In this document: one piece after another, positions 1 to 13,544 of the stretch
How the letters are laid out: each line of letters opens with the position of its first letter
How positions within the stretch are numbered: position 1 is the first letter of the stretch
Assembly: GCA_039621445.1 (NCBI GenBank)
Contig: CP154954.1
Location: 64,934,891 to 64,998,890 of the forward strand
Length of the DNA stretch: 64,000 bases
Direction of reading: 5' to 3'
DNA from: Euglena gracilis
Taxonomy: Eukaryota > Euglenida > Euglenophyceae > Euglenales
Translations under genes and position numbers: made by a program
Notes under the pieces: generated by a model
Seen by the model: the letters and a program-made list of their open reading frames with translations, nothing else
The model's database searches: none
What the model was told of the DNA's origin: nothing

Positions 1-739
<739 letters not shown>

Positions 740-892
740 AATTACATATATAGTACGAGAGTATGCGACACACCGTTTCCCAGTCCTTTAATACACAAAG
801 CACAACTCAGCGACACTTTCCACCGGGTGACAGGTGATTCCCCCAAAATGCTCCTGCCGATAATGATGATATTGAAGTTAAAAGGGGGACAC

Positions 893-966
893 CGTGGTCT
901 GTTGCGGCGGCTTCCAGCCATCCGAGGGCCTCCAGGCTCTTCGCTGGGGACTTCACGTTTCCAGGG
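893..966 (-). CDS. Probable internal exon, product unknown
   Basis: On the minus strand a strong pyrimidine tract ending in TTTCCGTGCAG precedes a 74-nt segment. It reads [18 protein letters not shown] and then AAATDH, and ends at a GTGTCC donor. Most codons end in G or C. The ALGW core resembles a segment of the N-terminal domain of cyclase-associated protein (CAP/Srv2), but one short motif cannot identify it. No linked exon was found close by. It shares its strand with the candidates at 6.8, 9.9, 11.9 and 13.2 kb. Confidence 0.45.
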
Positions 967-2287
967 CTGCACGGAAAGAAAACAGGTGGTTGACCTTTCA
1001 GGTGTCGGAACCCCCACATTGGTGGGCCAGGGGGGAGATGGTTGACACCCCCCACCCACAACCCATAATTCCATTCAGCCCTGCCCGTTGCAGGCCGCAG
1101 CGTGGCCGGCAACGCTAGCAAGGTGACCCCACGGTGGTGCCGGCAACAAAGTGGACCGGAGGCACTGTGTGTATTAAAAAAAGCGCACAAGAAACAAATT
1201 GTCCGATGCCCAAATTAACGACTCAAAGGCCGTGAAACTGTACAGTTTCGACAAGAATGATGGAAAAAAAATGATGAGGGAGAATGAATGAGAAATGGGA
1301 GAAAATGAGAAATTCTCAATTTAAGAAAAACAATGATGGGAAAATTCAACTTCCACGGAAGATTGGAGTGCTTTTCCCAATTGTGATAGAAATTTTTCGT
1401 CAAAAGAGTAAATCAAAAACCCAAAAAAAAAAAAAAAAAAAAAATAAATGGTTCCAAAATGTGTTCTGGGTGTCCTTTTTGCGGTTTTGTATTAAAAACA
1501 GACTGCAAAAATGACGATATATCATACCTCCATCCTTTTGTGTGAAATTTGACTACCGGTGAATGTGTCCTCCGAAAGGGCGTAGAAAGGTGCGGGGAGA
1601 AAAGGACGAGAGGAAATGATGCGAAAGATTGGGTGGTTTCCCATCTTTTTTGTTTCCTGCCATTTTTGTCCGGACTAAAATTTTTCAGGCCCTCTAGATT
1701 CCAAAATATTCTCTCATTTGAATATTAACATTTGAATTTCAAAATTCACCATTTGAAATGGTTGCACACCAGGAATATTGTGAACCAGAGGCCCCAAAAA
1801 AGGAATGGAGATAACCACCAAGAGCGACGAAATTTGTTGCCTGGAGGATTCAAACACCACCGTGCACGCGTACAATACCAAGCAGGTACACCCGACAGTG
1901 ACCTTGCGAGGGACATCACTGGTAGAGCTTTCAGCTGGTTGAGGTTCACAAAAAGTCCCACAGCAACAGATAACAGGAAAACCACTGGACAACAAATTTT
2001 GAAATGTGGTAATTGCATTAATTGCATTAATTGCATTTTAATGAAGCTGTCAAGCACAATGATAATAAGCTGCAAACGATGTACACGTGACCTTTTCAAC
2101 CAACGGGAATTGCGGGATTGGAGAAGGACCTTCGGATGAAACCCCTACTTGCCTTCCCATAGTCGCCTCGCACGTAAGATTGCCAGCATTGATTCACCGC
2201 CTCGAACGGGGTAGCTTGGCCACAGAGAGCTCCACCGAATAAAACGGGAGAATGCTGATGAAATTTATGTGTGCATGTGTGTGGGTG

Positions 2288-2291
<4 letters not shown>
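967..2291. other. AT-rich spacer or intron
   Basis: No convincing exon. It has an A-run near 1420-1444 and a triple ATTGCATTA/ATTGCATTT repeat near 2015-2040. Nothing else is recognised. Confidence 0.4.

Positions 2292-2362
<71 letters not shown>
2292..2362. repeat. (GT)n microsatellite
   Basis: A pure GT dinucleotide run of about 70 bases. It is followed near 2400-2440 by four copies of a TGCAAAAAAA-like decamer. Confidence 0.95.
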
Positions 2363-2364
<2 letters not shown>

Positions 2365-2856
2365 GGGGTAATATGCAACAGGGACCCACAAAATAACCAA
2401 TGCAAAAAAATGCAAAAAAATGCAAAAAAAGTGCAAAAAAATTTAAGCAGCATGTAAATTCCTTTAGGACCTCCCCATGGCTTGCACACTTTTCCACTGG
2501 AGAGGACTTCGAAAATTTCGCCTGCCCGAAAATGCAACAACAAAAGAAAATGTGCTGCGAAGTGATATGGTTGGTTCGTCAAGTTGCATCCACTAATATT
2601 TCATTGTACAACTATTGCAAATGTGAAATTGGTCCAAAATCGTGTGGATTCAACTTCCGATTGTCTGAAAGTAAAGAAATTTGCCTGTTCAATTGCCCAA
2701 AACATAATCACAAAGGCAGAATATGGGACTTTTGACAAATTTTTGATCACACAAAAATGCTAATTATGCAAAAAAAATGTGAATTCTCAAGACACTGGGC
2801 TATTCCAAAAATTAAAAATTGCAAAGTATGCAACTTGCATATACCCCCCGGCTGGC

Positions 2857-3110
<254 letters not shown>

Positions 3111-3852
3111 AAAAATCATTTTTCGTCATTTTGGTGCCAAAAAGTGGGATTCTCAGTAATTTTTCACGGACCTTTTTCACTGTCACCAGAGCTTAAAGTA
3201 AAAATTAAAAAAAATTGGAGTTCGTCTGCTCGCAATTTTGATTAAGAGGAAATCTGGATTTTGGCCCGAACTTTCCCTGAGACCAGGTTTTTTGTTCTTG
3301 GGGGGGGGGGTGGCCAACAAATTGCGTGTTTTCAGACTCTTGCATGTTTGTGACAAAGCAAACCATGTATTGTTCACAATGAAAAAAAAGCTCTGTGGGA
3401 GGAGTCTGATTATTCAACTTTTGCTCAGTCGACCCAGGGAGGTCCGGGCCAAAAACCAGTAACCATGAGTCAGTCACTGAAAAAACCATTCATCCCAGGG
3501 GGGGGGGGGTTAGGACTAAGGGAGTGGATGGTCCCTACCCATCTTTTCCAGTGCTCAGATATGGGATTTTTGGGTCCATTGCTGGAACCTCCAGGGAGCG
3601 GATATGTATAATGTTTTTGAGAGGTCTTGGATTTGGTTGGCGGGGTTGGTTTTGGGAGGTGCGTATTTGGTCAAAGTATGGGTCAGGACCAGGTGGTCCT
3701 TTAAAAAAAAAAAAAAAAAATGCCAGCGCTTCGCACTGAAGAAGAAATTCCCCTTCTTTTTGGGGGTCCATTGTTGGAACTGGCAGGCACTTCATCAGAT
3801 TCTAAAATGTTTAAAAAAATTGAGAAATTTCTCTTCAAAACACACACAAATA
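3111..3852. other. Spacer with G- and A-runs
   Basis: No exon-like segment. It contains G-runs near 3300 and 3500 and an A-run near 3703-3720. The phrase GGTCCATTGCTGGAACCTCC near 3576 recurs in related form near 3768 and 28308, so this is repeat-derived sequence. Confidence 0.4.
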
Positions 3853-3990
3853 CCCCCCCCCCGGAAACTGTCACCTGACAGGTTGGCCAGTACCGGAGAC
3901 CCTGACAACTTCCTATCATGAAAGGTTGGCCGGCACCAGGGACCCTGACAGTTTCAGGGGCGGGACCCTGACAAGTTCTAGGGGTGTAGG
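3853..3990. mobile_element. TA-flanked C/G-capped element, TGTCAGG family (degenerate copy)
   Basis: It starts after a TA with a C-run and GGAAACTGTCACCTGACAGG, then iterates the words ACCCTGACA and GGTTGGCC. The better-preserved relative at 41343-41588 shares the left terminus and internal words. The right end, next to TA at 3991, is poorly preserved. No coding capacity. Confidence 0.5.
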
Positions 3991-4371
3991 TAAATCTCCC
4001 AAGAAAACGAACTTGAAAAGATGGGCAACAGCCAGAGGGGTGGTGCTTAGACAAGGGGGGGGGGGAGGTAGGGGTCTGACTTTTGGGAGGGTTAATGTAT
4101 TACATTATGTGTTGGGCTGGTGGGGAGGGTGAATGAACGGATGGGATTTGGTGCACGACCCTATTGAGGACACATGGTGCCAGGTGATAGGCTGGTCAGA
4201 GCATTGCACGAAAAGGGGAAAACCCTGGCAGTAGGTTGCCCTCAACCTCATACATCCACTCCTTCGAATCCGCCGCCTTGTTGGCGGCAAGCACCGTGTA
4301 CAGTGTGGCGGGCCTCCCATCAATTGTGGAAAGGCCCCCTCTGCATGAGTATGAATATGAGTATGAGTGTG

Positions 4372-4872
<501 letters not shown>

Positions 4873-5399
4873 ATCACAGCCCACTGTTGGTGCTTTTATA
4901 ATTGGACCCTGCATCCATGATTTTCCCCAGGGTACATTCCTCCGTCCCCTGCTCTGGCGCAGCACCTGCACCACAATCAGCAACAGAATTGTCAGTCGTT
5001 CGACGGGGGCCTAATCAGGACTTGCTCGTAGGGGAGGCACGCGTACTTGAAGCGGGCCCGTTCCCACTCATGGGACGACAGCGGGCCAACCAGCTGATCC
5101 CCGTGGTAAGGATGAAGACCAAGGCTGTCATTCATTGGCTGAAAAATGTCAACCCGGCTGGATTTTCCCCGTTCTCAGGGCACCCGCCAGCCGGCAGGAC
5201 CACCCCCTTCTGGACCCCCCCCCCCGGGGGGCCATCCAGCCAGGCCGCAGGAGCCCTCGTGAGAAAATACCTGCCCTGAATCAAACATACACACTGAAGC
5301 GGGTGTGCAAAGCTGTCTGCGTGCCGGCCAACGCGGTGCACAGCTACACGACGCGGTGGACAGCTACACTGGACATGTGATGCCTGTTTTGCCCCCTCC

Positions 5400-5470
5400 C
5401 CTGTGACCGGTGAGGTGGCTGCCAACCTCCAGGCCCGGGCGTGAGAAAGATGTGCCGGCCACCGCTGCCC
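5400..5470 (-). CDS. Weak minus-strand exon candidate
   Basis: Reading the minus strand from about 5470, codons ending mainly in G/C give LMLRVGSGGRHIFLTPGPG, with a CAG upstream and a GTTGGC donor-like site. Other frames are also open. It is listed only because it shares the strand and codon style of its neighbours. No function can be proposed. Confidence 0.2.
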
Positions 5471-5716
5471 ACCCGCAGCATGAGCTGCCCCGCCCAGTCC
5501 GGCGCAGGCCAACGTTGAGTGTGTGACACGGTGTAGCCTGCACTGCACATTTCCTCGTCTTAGCCTTTATACACATATTACATATGCCCACATCAAAATA
5601 TGCACGCGTTGTTTGAACACATGTGCGTATGAACATTATACATATCAAACGTACGCAGAAAAACACATAAAATAACATACTTACACAAATAAACAGAAAG
5701 GGAACTAATAACCATA

Positions 5717-6334
5717 CAGTGTGGCTAAAAATTACGGAAGACAAAAGTAACGGCAAAAAAAATTACGAGAAAAAAAATTGTGGCAAAATTTTTATTTTGG
5801 AAAAAATAATTTTGGCAAAATATGGTTTTTCCAAAAAAAATTTCTTCCCTCTGCTTATTAAAAGAAGGAATTTTTAGTTTCCCTTTTTCTCCTTCAGCCA
5901 TGAATGCACATGCCGTCCCACGCTTTTTTGCCCTTTTAGGTGGATGGGCGATGAAGGAGGTCGTTTTTCTCTATGGATTTTTCATTGAAAGTACTGTGAC
6001 AGCAGAGGTTGTTTTTTTTTGCTTAAGAACCGCCCTGCCTCAAAGCATCCCTTCGTGCTGAGCCCACACATCCTTGTGAATGTAGCACACAAACAGCCCG
6101 TAAATGCGTTCGCTGTGACGAGTTTGTGTGTGATGGTTGTTTTGCTGACCACGGAGACACAGTGTGTCCTCATTGACTCTGAGGATTCAAAGCATGGCTG
6201 TCCCAGCATTGTGCTTGCGGCTTTCCAAGAGGGTGTCAGAAACCGACGGAGTGAGAAAATTGCCAGAAAAAAATTATGGCAAAATTTGGGTATTTTGCCA
6301 AAATTTCTGTCTTCCGTAATTTTTAGCCGCACTG
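5717..6334. mobile_element. Tc1/mariner-type MITE, 618 bp
   Basis: The left end CAGTGTGGCTAAAAATTACG and right end, read as reverse complement, CAGTGCGGCTAAAAATTACG are near-perfect terminal inverted repeats of about 28 bases (GGAAGACA continues both). Each end abuts a TA dinucleotide (5715-5716 and 6335-6336), the target duplication known for Tc1/mariner transposons. The internal 560 bases have no transposase-like frame, so it is a non-autonomous copy. Confidence 0.9.
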
Positions 6335-6727
6335 TACACCTGAGAGTTTTTGGGTCATAGTCAACCCCAAGCCCCAAAACCTCTCCAGCCAATGATGGTG
6401 TGTACACACTGGCACTGCCACACCCCGAGCAGCAGTGCCCCAGCCACCTCTGCTGCAGTACACTACGCAAAATTGAGGCCAGACCTGCAGGAGCAGATTT
6501 TCCCCCTTACTGACCCTTTCTGTGTTAAAAAAACAACAAACCAAACCCATCCTGAGTTAACGGGCGAGGCGTCCCACACTGCATGAGTAGTGCTGGACCC
6601 AACTTTTGAACAATGCAAAAAAACCCTGTTAAAGGGAACAGTGTGGGGGGCAGTGAGTTCGACAAGGTTACCAATTTGGCAAAAAGCTGGCATTTTTTTG
6701 TCAGCAAGGTTGGTGAAACAGTATTAC

Positions 6728-6866
6728 ATTTTGGAAAAGCATCGGTCTGCCCAAGCGGCCCCACGACGTTGAAACAGCGCATGTGCTCGGTGGCCAAGTT
6801 GCCCGACAAAAAAGCCGCGGACTGAACCACCTGGACGAGGTCAAGGTCGGGCAGCTCCGAGGCCAT
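6728..6866 (-). CDS. Probable exon, possibly the first coding exon of a gene
   Basis: A minus-strand ATG at 6866 sits in a CCCGCCATGG context, a good eukaryotic start. The 46 codons begin MASELPDLDLVQVVQSAAF and include ATEHMRCFNVVGPLGQTDAF. Most end in G or C, and a GTAATA donor follows. No acceptor AG lies close upstream, which favours a start exon. The family is not recognised. Downstream exons would lie toward coordinate 1; the weak 5.4-kb candidate and the 893-966 exon are possible partners. Confidence 0.5.
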
Positions 6867-7282
6867 GGCGGGGCAGTGAAACAGAACTCCACAAATATGT
6901 GTCGGAATCAGATCTAGCCAGAGAAGCAAAACTGACCGTTCACTCCCCATTTTGGGGGGAGCCCGTGTCTCCGCTTGAACAACCGAAGTCTCCGCACGCA
7001 GGGAGGAATAGAAATATGCAAATTCATTGGATACTGTTTGATCCGCAAGAGCCCGCCCTTTACGAAACATCTTTGCATGTCTTTGAAGTTATGGCCAAAC
7101 CTCCACCTGTACAAACTTCAACCCCACATGGAAAATGCCCCCTCCCAAATTCTCTGAGCACCCCATAGATCACAGTTACGGATAGATTGCAAATATTGCA
7201 GTTGAATAAGCTGCACTCCACCTAAGTTGGTCATTGGAATAAACATGTGTGTGTGGTTTTTGCAATCTCTTTTGTTTTTTTT

Positions 7283-7450
<168 letters not shown>

Positions 7451-7539
7451 CAGAGGGGAAAGCAATGGTGTGCGAGCCTCACTGCTGATGGCATGTCCCA
7501 ACGTCCACAAGGCCGGCCACCTGTTCTGCATGAGTGGGT

Positions 7540-7632
7540 GGGGTGTGTGTGGGTGTGTGTGGGGGGTGGGGTTGGTGGGGGGGTGTGGTGTTGTGTGTGT
7601 GTGTGTGTGTGGTGTGTGGGGTGGTGTTGTTT

Positions 7633-7672
<40 letters not shown>

Positions 7673-7806
7673 TAGATGCGTGGTTGTGAGTGTTGCGCGT
7701 GCGTGCGTGGTGAGTGCGGTGGTGCGTGCGTGCGTGCGTCGTGCGTGGTGGGTGGAGTGGTGTGTGTGTGTGTGTGTGTGTTGTGTGTGTGTGGGTTGTG
7801 TGTGTG

Positions 7807-7841
<35 letters not shown>

Positions 7842-8004
7842 TGTGTGGTGGTGTGTGTGTGTGTTGTGTGTTTGTGGTGTGGTGTGTGTGGTGTGTGTGT
7901 GTGTGGTGTGTGTGTGTGTTTGTGTGTGGTGGTGTGTGTTTGTGTGTGTGTGTGTGTGTGGGGGTGTGTGTGTGTTGTGTGTGTGTGTGTGTGTTGTGTG
8001 TGTG

Positions 8005-8037
<33 letters not shown>

Positions 8038-8241
8038 TGTCGTGCGTGCGTGCGTGCGTGCGTTGCGTGCGTGCGTGCGTGTGTGCGTGCGTGTGTGCGT
8101 GTTGTGTGTGTGTGTGTGTTGTGTGTTGTGTGTGTGTTGTGTGTGTGTGTGTGTGTGTTGTGTGTGTGTGTGTGTGTTGTGTGTTGTTGTGTGTTGTTTG
8201 TTGTGTGTGTGTGTGTGTGTTGTGTGTTGTGTGTGTGTGTG

Positions 8242-8282
<41 letters not shown>

Positions 8283-8315
8283 GTTGTTGTGTGTGTGTGT
8301 TGTGTGTGTGTGTTC

Positions 8316-8395
<80 letters not shown>

Positions 8396-8455
8396 TTCGT
8401 GAGTGCGTGCGTCTTTGCGTGGCTGCGTGCGTGCGTGTGCGGGTGTGTGTGTGTA
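7540..8455. repeat. Irregular GT / GTT / GCGT satellite-like block
   Basis: More than 900 bases of GT-family sequence with many single-base interruptions (GTTGT, GGTGT, GCGTGC). It is far less regular than neighbouring arrays, which suggests an older array or errors in reading one. There is no coding content despite open frames of up to 393 codons. Confidence 0.9.
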
Positions 8456-8594
8456 TTACTGTTATCATTATTATTGTTGTTGTGTTGTTGTTTGTTGTTG
8501 TTGTTTGTTGTTGTTGTTGTTGTTTGTTTGTTGTTTTGTTGTTGTTGTGTTGTTGTTGTTGTTTGTTGTTGTTGTTGTTGTGTTGTTGTACCAT
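8456..8594. repeat. (GTT)n array
   Basis: Trinucleotide GTT repeats with GTTT variants, directly joined to the GT block. Confidence 0.95.
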
Positions 8595-9794
8595 AACATA
8601 ACGCCCCCCCCCCCCCCCCGGGAGTGGGGGTCGGCTTTGAACCCCGTGTCCACCGACCAAGGCAATTTTCCTTTAAAAATGCCCCCTGGTGCCTTCAGCG
8701 CCAGGGGTGTGCTATAGCACCACCCACCCCAAAACCCTACCACCGGCCTGCCCGGGGCACCTCCCCCGGGGGGGTGTGCACTTCCATAAAAAGCCTGCCC
8801 AGGGTACACTGGTGGGACCCCATGTGGGCACTATGGCAGTTGCTGGTGCCTTTTCTTTTTCCCTCCCTCTTCTGGCCTGGGCCCGCTGTTTTCCGCCTCT
8901 GGCCTGTCCTTCTGGCCAAAAGCAATAATGAGCCCACCCCCACCAGTGCGTTGGTGGCCTTGCCACCCGTCCACCCCCCCCCCTGCCATAAAAAAACAAA
9001 AACAGATCGCAACAGCAAACACTTGGCCTCCACTGTGTACCAATGTGTGTCGTGGCTGAATTTCGTTAGAAAACTGTGGCCAACACAAAATGAAAATTTT
9101 ATGTCCAGAAAGTTCCGTTGACAAAGGGGGAGGTGTTTCAACAGACATGTCGTGTGGTCAAACGACAGGGGGGGGGGGGAGGTAACTGTTTTGCTGCAAC
9201 CATACCCAGCACGCCGCAACCCACCACCCCCCAGGCACCCGTACTCCGATGGGGGGGGGGGAGTCATGAACACGCCGGTGTTATCTCTGGCCACGACCCC
9301 CCCAGAAGTGGTGGCCCGAACCCATGAACGGGGCCAACCATGGTCAAAAAAATAATGGGTAAGTCTGTAAATATTCTAGGCCCACAAGCACACTCACTTT
9401 CCACTTTCACACTTGGATCCTTCCTGGGGCAAAAGAAAAAAAAATAAAAAAAAAAAAAAAACAAACGCCAAACCACTCAAATTTACCCACCCCACCACCA
9501 CCCTGGCTTGTTTGGTGCCAAAAAGAAACTGCCCCCCCCCCCCCCCCCCTTGGCAAAAGAAAAACCAAAAAGTCGAGAGTCATAAAAATAAAATTCCTTG
9601 AGGGACTTCAAAAAGTGCGGTCCTTCAGGATTTTTTTAACCAAATTGACAAAAGCAGATGGAAAAAAGTCTTCCGGCGCAAAGTGCTGGGGAATACCTGC
9701 CCAGGGCTGGGGCACCGGTGTGGGATTGCAAAAGTGATCAACAGTAGGGTTTGTAAATGGCCGTTTGGCACGAAGGTCAACGCCATTGCACCCA
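8595..9794. other. Spacer with C-runs and GC-flanked elements
   Basis: A long C-run near 8603-8620, a GGGGGGGGGGAGGTAAC end near 9170-9186 and a C-run near 9530-9550 look like termini of the C/G-capped elements, but I could not pair them into complete copies. No convincing exon. Confidence 0.35.
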
Positions 9795-9936
9795 GTGCCC
9801 ACCCCTGGCCGTCACGATGGTGCCCCCCCGTGGGCCTTGATGACGGTGGTGGCGGCGGTCATGAACGCCGTCAGCTGCTGCTCCTCCCCGTCTTGATGTT
9901 CATCAGCGCCTTGCACCCCTCCTGGAAGTCCAGGCC
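9795..9936 (-). CDS. Exon-like segment with two frame breaks
   Basis: After a GCCTCCAG acceptor on the minus strand, the reading LDFQEGCKALMNIKTG switches by one base at a G-run into EEQQLTAFMTAATTVIKAHG. It shifts again at a run of seven G's to TIVTA. Each part has strongly G/C-ending codons, so the segment was clearly coding. The breaks fall exactly on homopolymers, so assembly error or a young pseudogene are both possible. Family not recognised. Confidence 0.45.
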
Positions 9937-11864
9937 CTGGAGGCGATGGCCGGAGCGGGAAACCCGAACGTCGCAAAAAAAGGAGAATGAAAAACTGCTG
10001 TAAATATGTGAAGCCACAGCAGGAGTTACGACTTCTCTGACGCACTGTTTGCATGCCTTGTGAGCCCACCAACACTCAAACGGCTGCACAGCGAAAGAGG
10101 GGTTGTGAAGCAGAGGCAGAGGCAGAACAAGAGGAAGAGTGTGCATGGGTGGGTACGGGCATTGTGCTGTTAAAAAAGATGACAAACTAGACGGTCTGGA
10201 CCACAAGAAGCGTTCACTAGACATGTGGGGAGGAGGTAGGAGACAGGTTCCTATGAGGACAAGTGAGCAGGTACAGCAGACAGTTTCTCCGGAGAGGACA
10301 GTTTCCGGGGGGGATTCGTTGACAGGTCACTAAACAACCAAAACTTGTCTGCGATGAAATGCGGCTGAATTTCAAGGTGTGACCAAACAAAAACACCACC
10401 ACCACCCCCACCACCATCACCACCAACAACAGAACACCGTGCGGGAGGAAATCCCAGGAAGGATCCGCAGCACCGTCAGGTGGGGCCATGCCGTCCATTG
10501 GCAAAACGGGTACAGATTCTGAATTCTGATGAAGAGCCAGAATGGGACGCACGCCAAACTACAGATGATTGTGTATAGCAACGTAACTGGTGGCACACTA
10601 AACACTAGAAACATAATTTGGACGCCAATATGTGCAAATTACTTGGATATCGTTGGTGACAGTTATACTGGCCTCACAAAAAAAAAATGTCTTCCCCCAG
10701 TTGGCAGAAAAAAAGTGCCCTCCCCCATGGAAGACAAACGCACCAGGGCATCGGAAGTTGCCAAATCATTTCAGTGCCGGTGCAACTGGATGAAGAAGGA
10801 ATGTGATCAAAGTGCAAAAGTGTGATCAAAGTTGCACATATCATACATCCTCTGTCGCCAACTGGGGTTATTGTTGGGTCTGGCCCTACACACTCTGGTG
10901 TCCAAGTTCCTTTTTAAGAGACCCCCCACCCACCAGCCCGGTGCGGGACCCCCTTGGGGAGACCCCCCCAAAAAGTAGGGCAGTCTTAGGCCATTTTCCA
11001 AAAAAAAATATCGGTTCTTGTCGCCGAAACCCAAACCCTAGCCTCTGGTCCGGGACCCAGACACACCCACCCACCCCCTTCCCCATCCCCAGGGCAAACG
11101 AGGGGGGAACATAACCACCAAAAACTAACTAACTTGAAGGAACAACAAGCCATTTATGCCAAAATTCCGGCGGGGTGCACAGGAATGAAGATTCACTCCG
11201 GAAAATCCAGTCAACAACTCTCCGGGGTGAATGAACCATTTCAGCGATAGGCTGGATACCGCAAAGGTGGAATCCTGCCGTTTTGATTACCTGGCTCCTC
11301 CAGGCTCCGCAGAGGCCTTGCCAAGGCTTTGTGGAGGTTCAGGTAACCAATTTTGAAAGCTGGCCTACAGGGTGCTGGCCACTTAAAACAGTCGGCCAAT
11401 CAGGGATAAAACACAGGAGGAACCCTCGTTTTTGGATTTGCTGAACACCCAAAATAGGGCAGGAATATGTAACAACGATCCGCGGGAAAGGTGTTATTGA
11501 TGGTATGTAATCCTTAAAAACCTTTTTGACAAATAAAAAAAAAAATAGCTCCTTTTTCTGATTATCGCCAAAAAAAATTGGTTGGAGCCAATAGAATTGG
11601 ATACCCGGAGGAGGCTCTGCAAATGCTTCGCGGAACCTCATGGTAGACAGGCGGAGCCTCACAGGAACCAGGTTCCAGGCAGGAAACCAAACATTCAATT
11701 TCAAAATTGCCGGGGGTGAGTCGAACTTGCACCAGCGGACGCCCCGGCAAAACGAAACTAAACAAACAACAAAACCACTATAAACAAAAAAAAAAAATAA
11801 CAAAAAACAAACCACCTCGGCAACAAAAAAAGGCCAACACGAACTAACAAAAAAAACTCACTAC
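9937..11864. other. Intron or spacer
   Basis: No confident exon in about 1.9 kb. It holds a CACCAC-rich patch near 10393-10430 and C-rich patches near 10921-10976 and 11060-11090. Confidence 0.35.
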
Positions 11865-11965
11865 GCACTTCTCGGACAATTGGGCACGCCGGCCAACGGC
11901 GGGGCATGGCTGGGAGGCCCGCAGCCCCACCGCGAGGTTCTTGCCCCCCTTGCCCTTGCGGTGCC
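11865..11965 (-). CDS. Probable minus-strand exon
   Basis: On the minus strand the frame KGGKNLAVGLRASQPC, then PAVGRRAQLSEK, has mostly G/C-ending codons and ends at AAGTGC followed by a GTAGTG donor. The upstream limit is uncertain. Basic and Gly-rich; product unknown. Confidence 0.35.
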
Positions 11966-12208
11966 CCAGCCAGCTTTCCGTGTTAAGGGTTGAATTTGCC
12001 CCCCCTTTTTTCGGTAAGAATAAACCCCTTTTCTCAAGATGGGGTGTCCTGGACCGAAGGGGGGGGGGGGCACAAATGCGGGTAGGACAGGTTTCGAAAA
12101 TGAAAAAGGGTATTGAGAAAAATGTTCTCCTCCCAGTGAAGGAGGGGGGTTGTCGAGGGAGTGAATGGGAGGAGGTGGTTGGAAAAAACCCCTCGAAAAA
12201 GAAAAAAC

Positions 12209-12209
12209 G

Positions 12210-12272
<63 letters not shown>
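12209..12272. repeat. Poly-A run (poly-T on the minus strand)
   Basis: An A homopolymer of about 60 bases, with A-rich flanks to about 12395 repeating GCATTAAAAAA. It could mark the tail of a reverse-transcribed insertion, but no body could be delimited. Confidence 0.8.
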
Positions 12273-12275
<3 letters not shown>

Positions 12276-12419
12276 CGAAAAAACACACACAAAAAAAACA
12301 CACCAAAAAAAAAAAAGCATTAAAAAATAACGCAAAAAAAAAAAAAAAAAAAAATTGCATTAAACACAATCCAAAAAGCATTAAAAAAAAGAAACGCTAA
12401 TTGCATGAAAAATCCTTGA

Positions 12420-12880
12420 ATGCAAAACAAAAGGGATCCACCACAGGGGGTGTACACCACCCCTTAATGGCACAGAAGATTTTCTGGGCGGGGCGCGTTC
12501 TTGCTTTTCGTTTGCAGGATAAACTTTCTTTCCAGAGGCGGTTGCTTAAAATAAGCCGTGGGCGGAGGCTGGCGGCGAGCTGTTGCTGGGACATCCGGCT
12601 GCCTATTGTGCGGGTTTGTCCGGTGTCTCACAAAGACACAACTGATGAGCCGGCCAGGAGCGCAGCGGAGACAGCAGGACGTAAATGGTGTCCCTCCAAA
12701 CAGCAAAACCGGGGAATCTGCCAAGCCGTCCAAGGATGTGTGGTACCATGTTCATCATGCTGTCATCAAAAAAAAGGAACTGGAAAAAAGCATATAATAA
12801 TTTTCGAAACAAATTCCTCCAGAAGCTTGGAAAAATTAGAAAACTAGATCGCTCAAAAAAGGGGGGTCAAGGGCGAGATC
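12420..12880. repeat. Diverged copy of a duplicated segment (partner at 13130-13545)
   Basis: Both segments share, in the same order, the GTGGGCGGAGGCTGG patch, GACATCCGGCTGC, GAGCCGGC, AACAGCAAAACCGG, CCAAGCCGTCCA and the AAGGAACTGGAAAAAAGCAT tract. The copies lie about 710 bp apart in direct orientation. Confidence 0.85.
12475..12690 (-). pseudogene. Decayed duplicate of the 13166-13364 exon
   Basis: The segment matching the exon at 13166-13364 carries several small insertions and deletions that break the minus-strand frame. It lacks the clean GTGAGG donor of the partner copy. It is read as an inactivated exon duplicate. Confidence 0.6.
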
Positions 12881-12934
12881 CCTCCCCCCCCCCCCCCACC
12901 CCCCGCCCCCCCCCCCCCCCGCCCCCCCCTCCCC
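12880..12934. repeat. Poly-C tract
   Basis: About 55 bases of C interrupted by single A, G or T. Confidence 0.9.
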
Positions 12935-13165
12935 ACTAATTCACCTTTGTGGACAAAAAAAAGATGAAAATTTGATAGTCTTGGAGGGAAACTTGGGCCA
13001 AAATGAAAAACTTTTCAATGTCAGAAAAAAAAAGCGACGAGCAAAAAAAAAAAACAAACAGAAAATGCTCGGTGAAAAAAGGCAAAAAAAAATGAAAAAA
13101 AAAACATACACAGATTTTGCCAAAGCAAAACAAAACAAAGGGTCCCCACAGGGTGTGTACCTCAC

Positions 13166-13364
13166 CCCGGGGGGACAGAAGCATGGGCCGGGCGCCTTGC
13201 CGTCTTTCTGCCCGGGGTGCGGGCGTGGGCGGAGGCTGGCGTCCGAGCTGTTGCTGATGGACATCCGGCTGCAAGTGTGCGGCGTTATGTCCAGTGTCTC
13301 ATCAAATGACACACTGCTGAGCCGGCGGAGCGCAGCGGTGACAGCAGGGACGTAAACGGTGTCC
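13166..13364 (-). CDS. Probable exon, Ser/Arg-rich protein of unknown family
   Basis: On the minus strand the acceptor CTGTTTGAG is followed by a 199-nt frame reading DTVYVPAVTAALRRLSSVSF, then DETLDITPHTCSRMSISNSS and DASLRPRPHPGQKDG. Codons are mostly G/C-ending. A strong GTGAGGT donor follows CCCCCCGGG. The intact frame contrasts with the broken duplicate at 12475-12690, a sign of selection on this copy. The mix of Ser and Arg looks disordered and phosphorylatable, but no domain is recognised. Confidence 0.55.
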
Positions 13365-13544
13365 CTCAAACAGCAAAACCGGAGGAATCTGCCAAGCCGT
13401 CCATGTGAGTCCATGTTCATCATTGCTGTCATCAAAAAAAAGGAACTGGAAAAAAGCATATAATAATTTTCGAACAAACTTCCTCCAGCAGCTTGGAAAA
13501 AGTAGAAAAATAGATCGCCTCAAAAAAGGGGGTCAAGGGCGAGA

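Noticed and set aside
5822-6470. Transposase gene inside the 618-bp MITE
   Set aside because: No DDE-type motif, and the frames on both strands are short and AT-biased. One runs across the element border.
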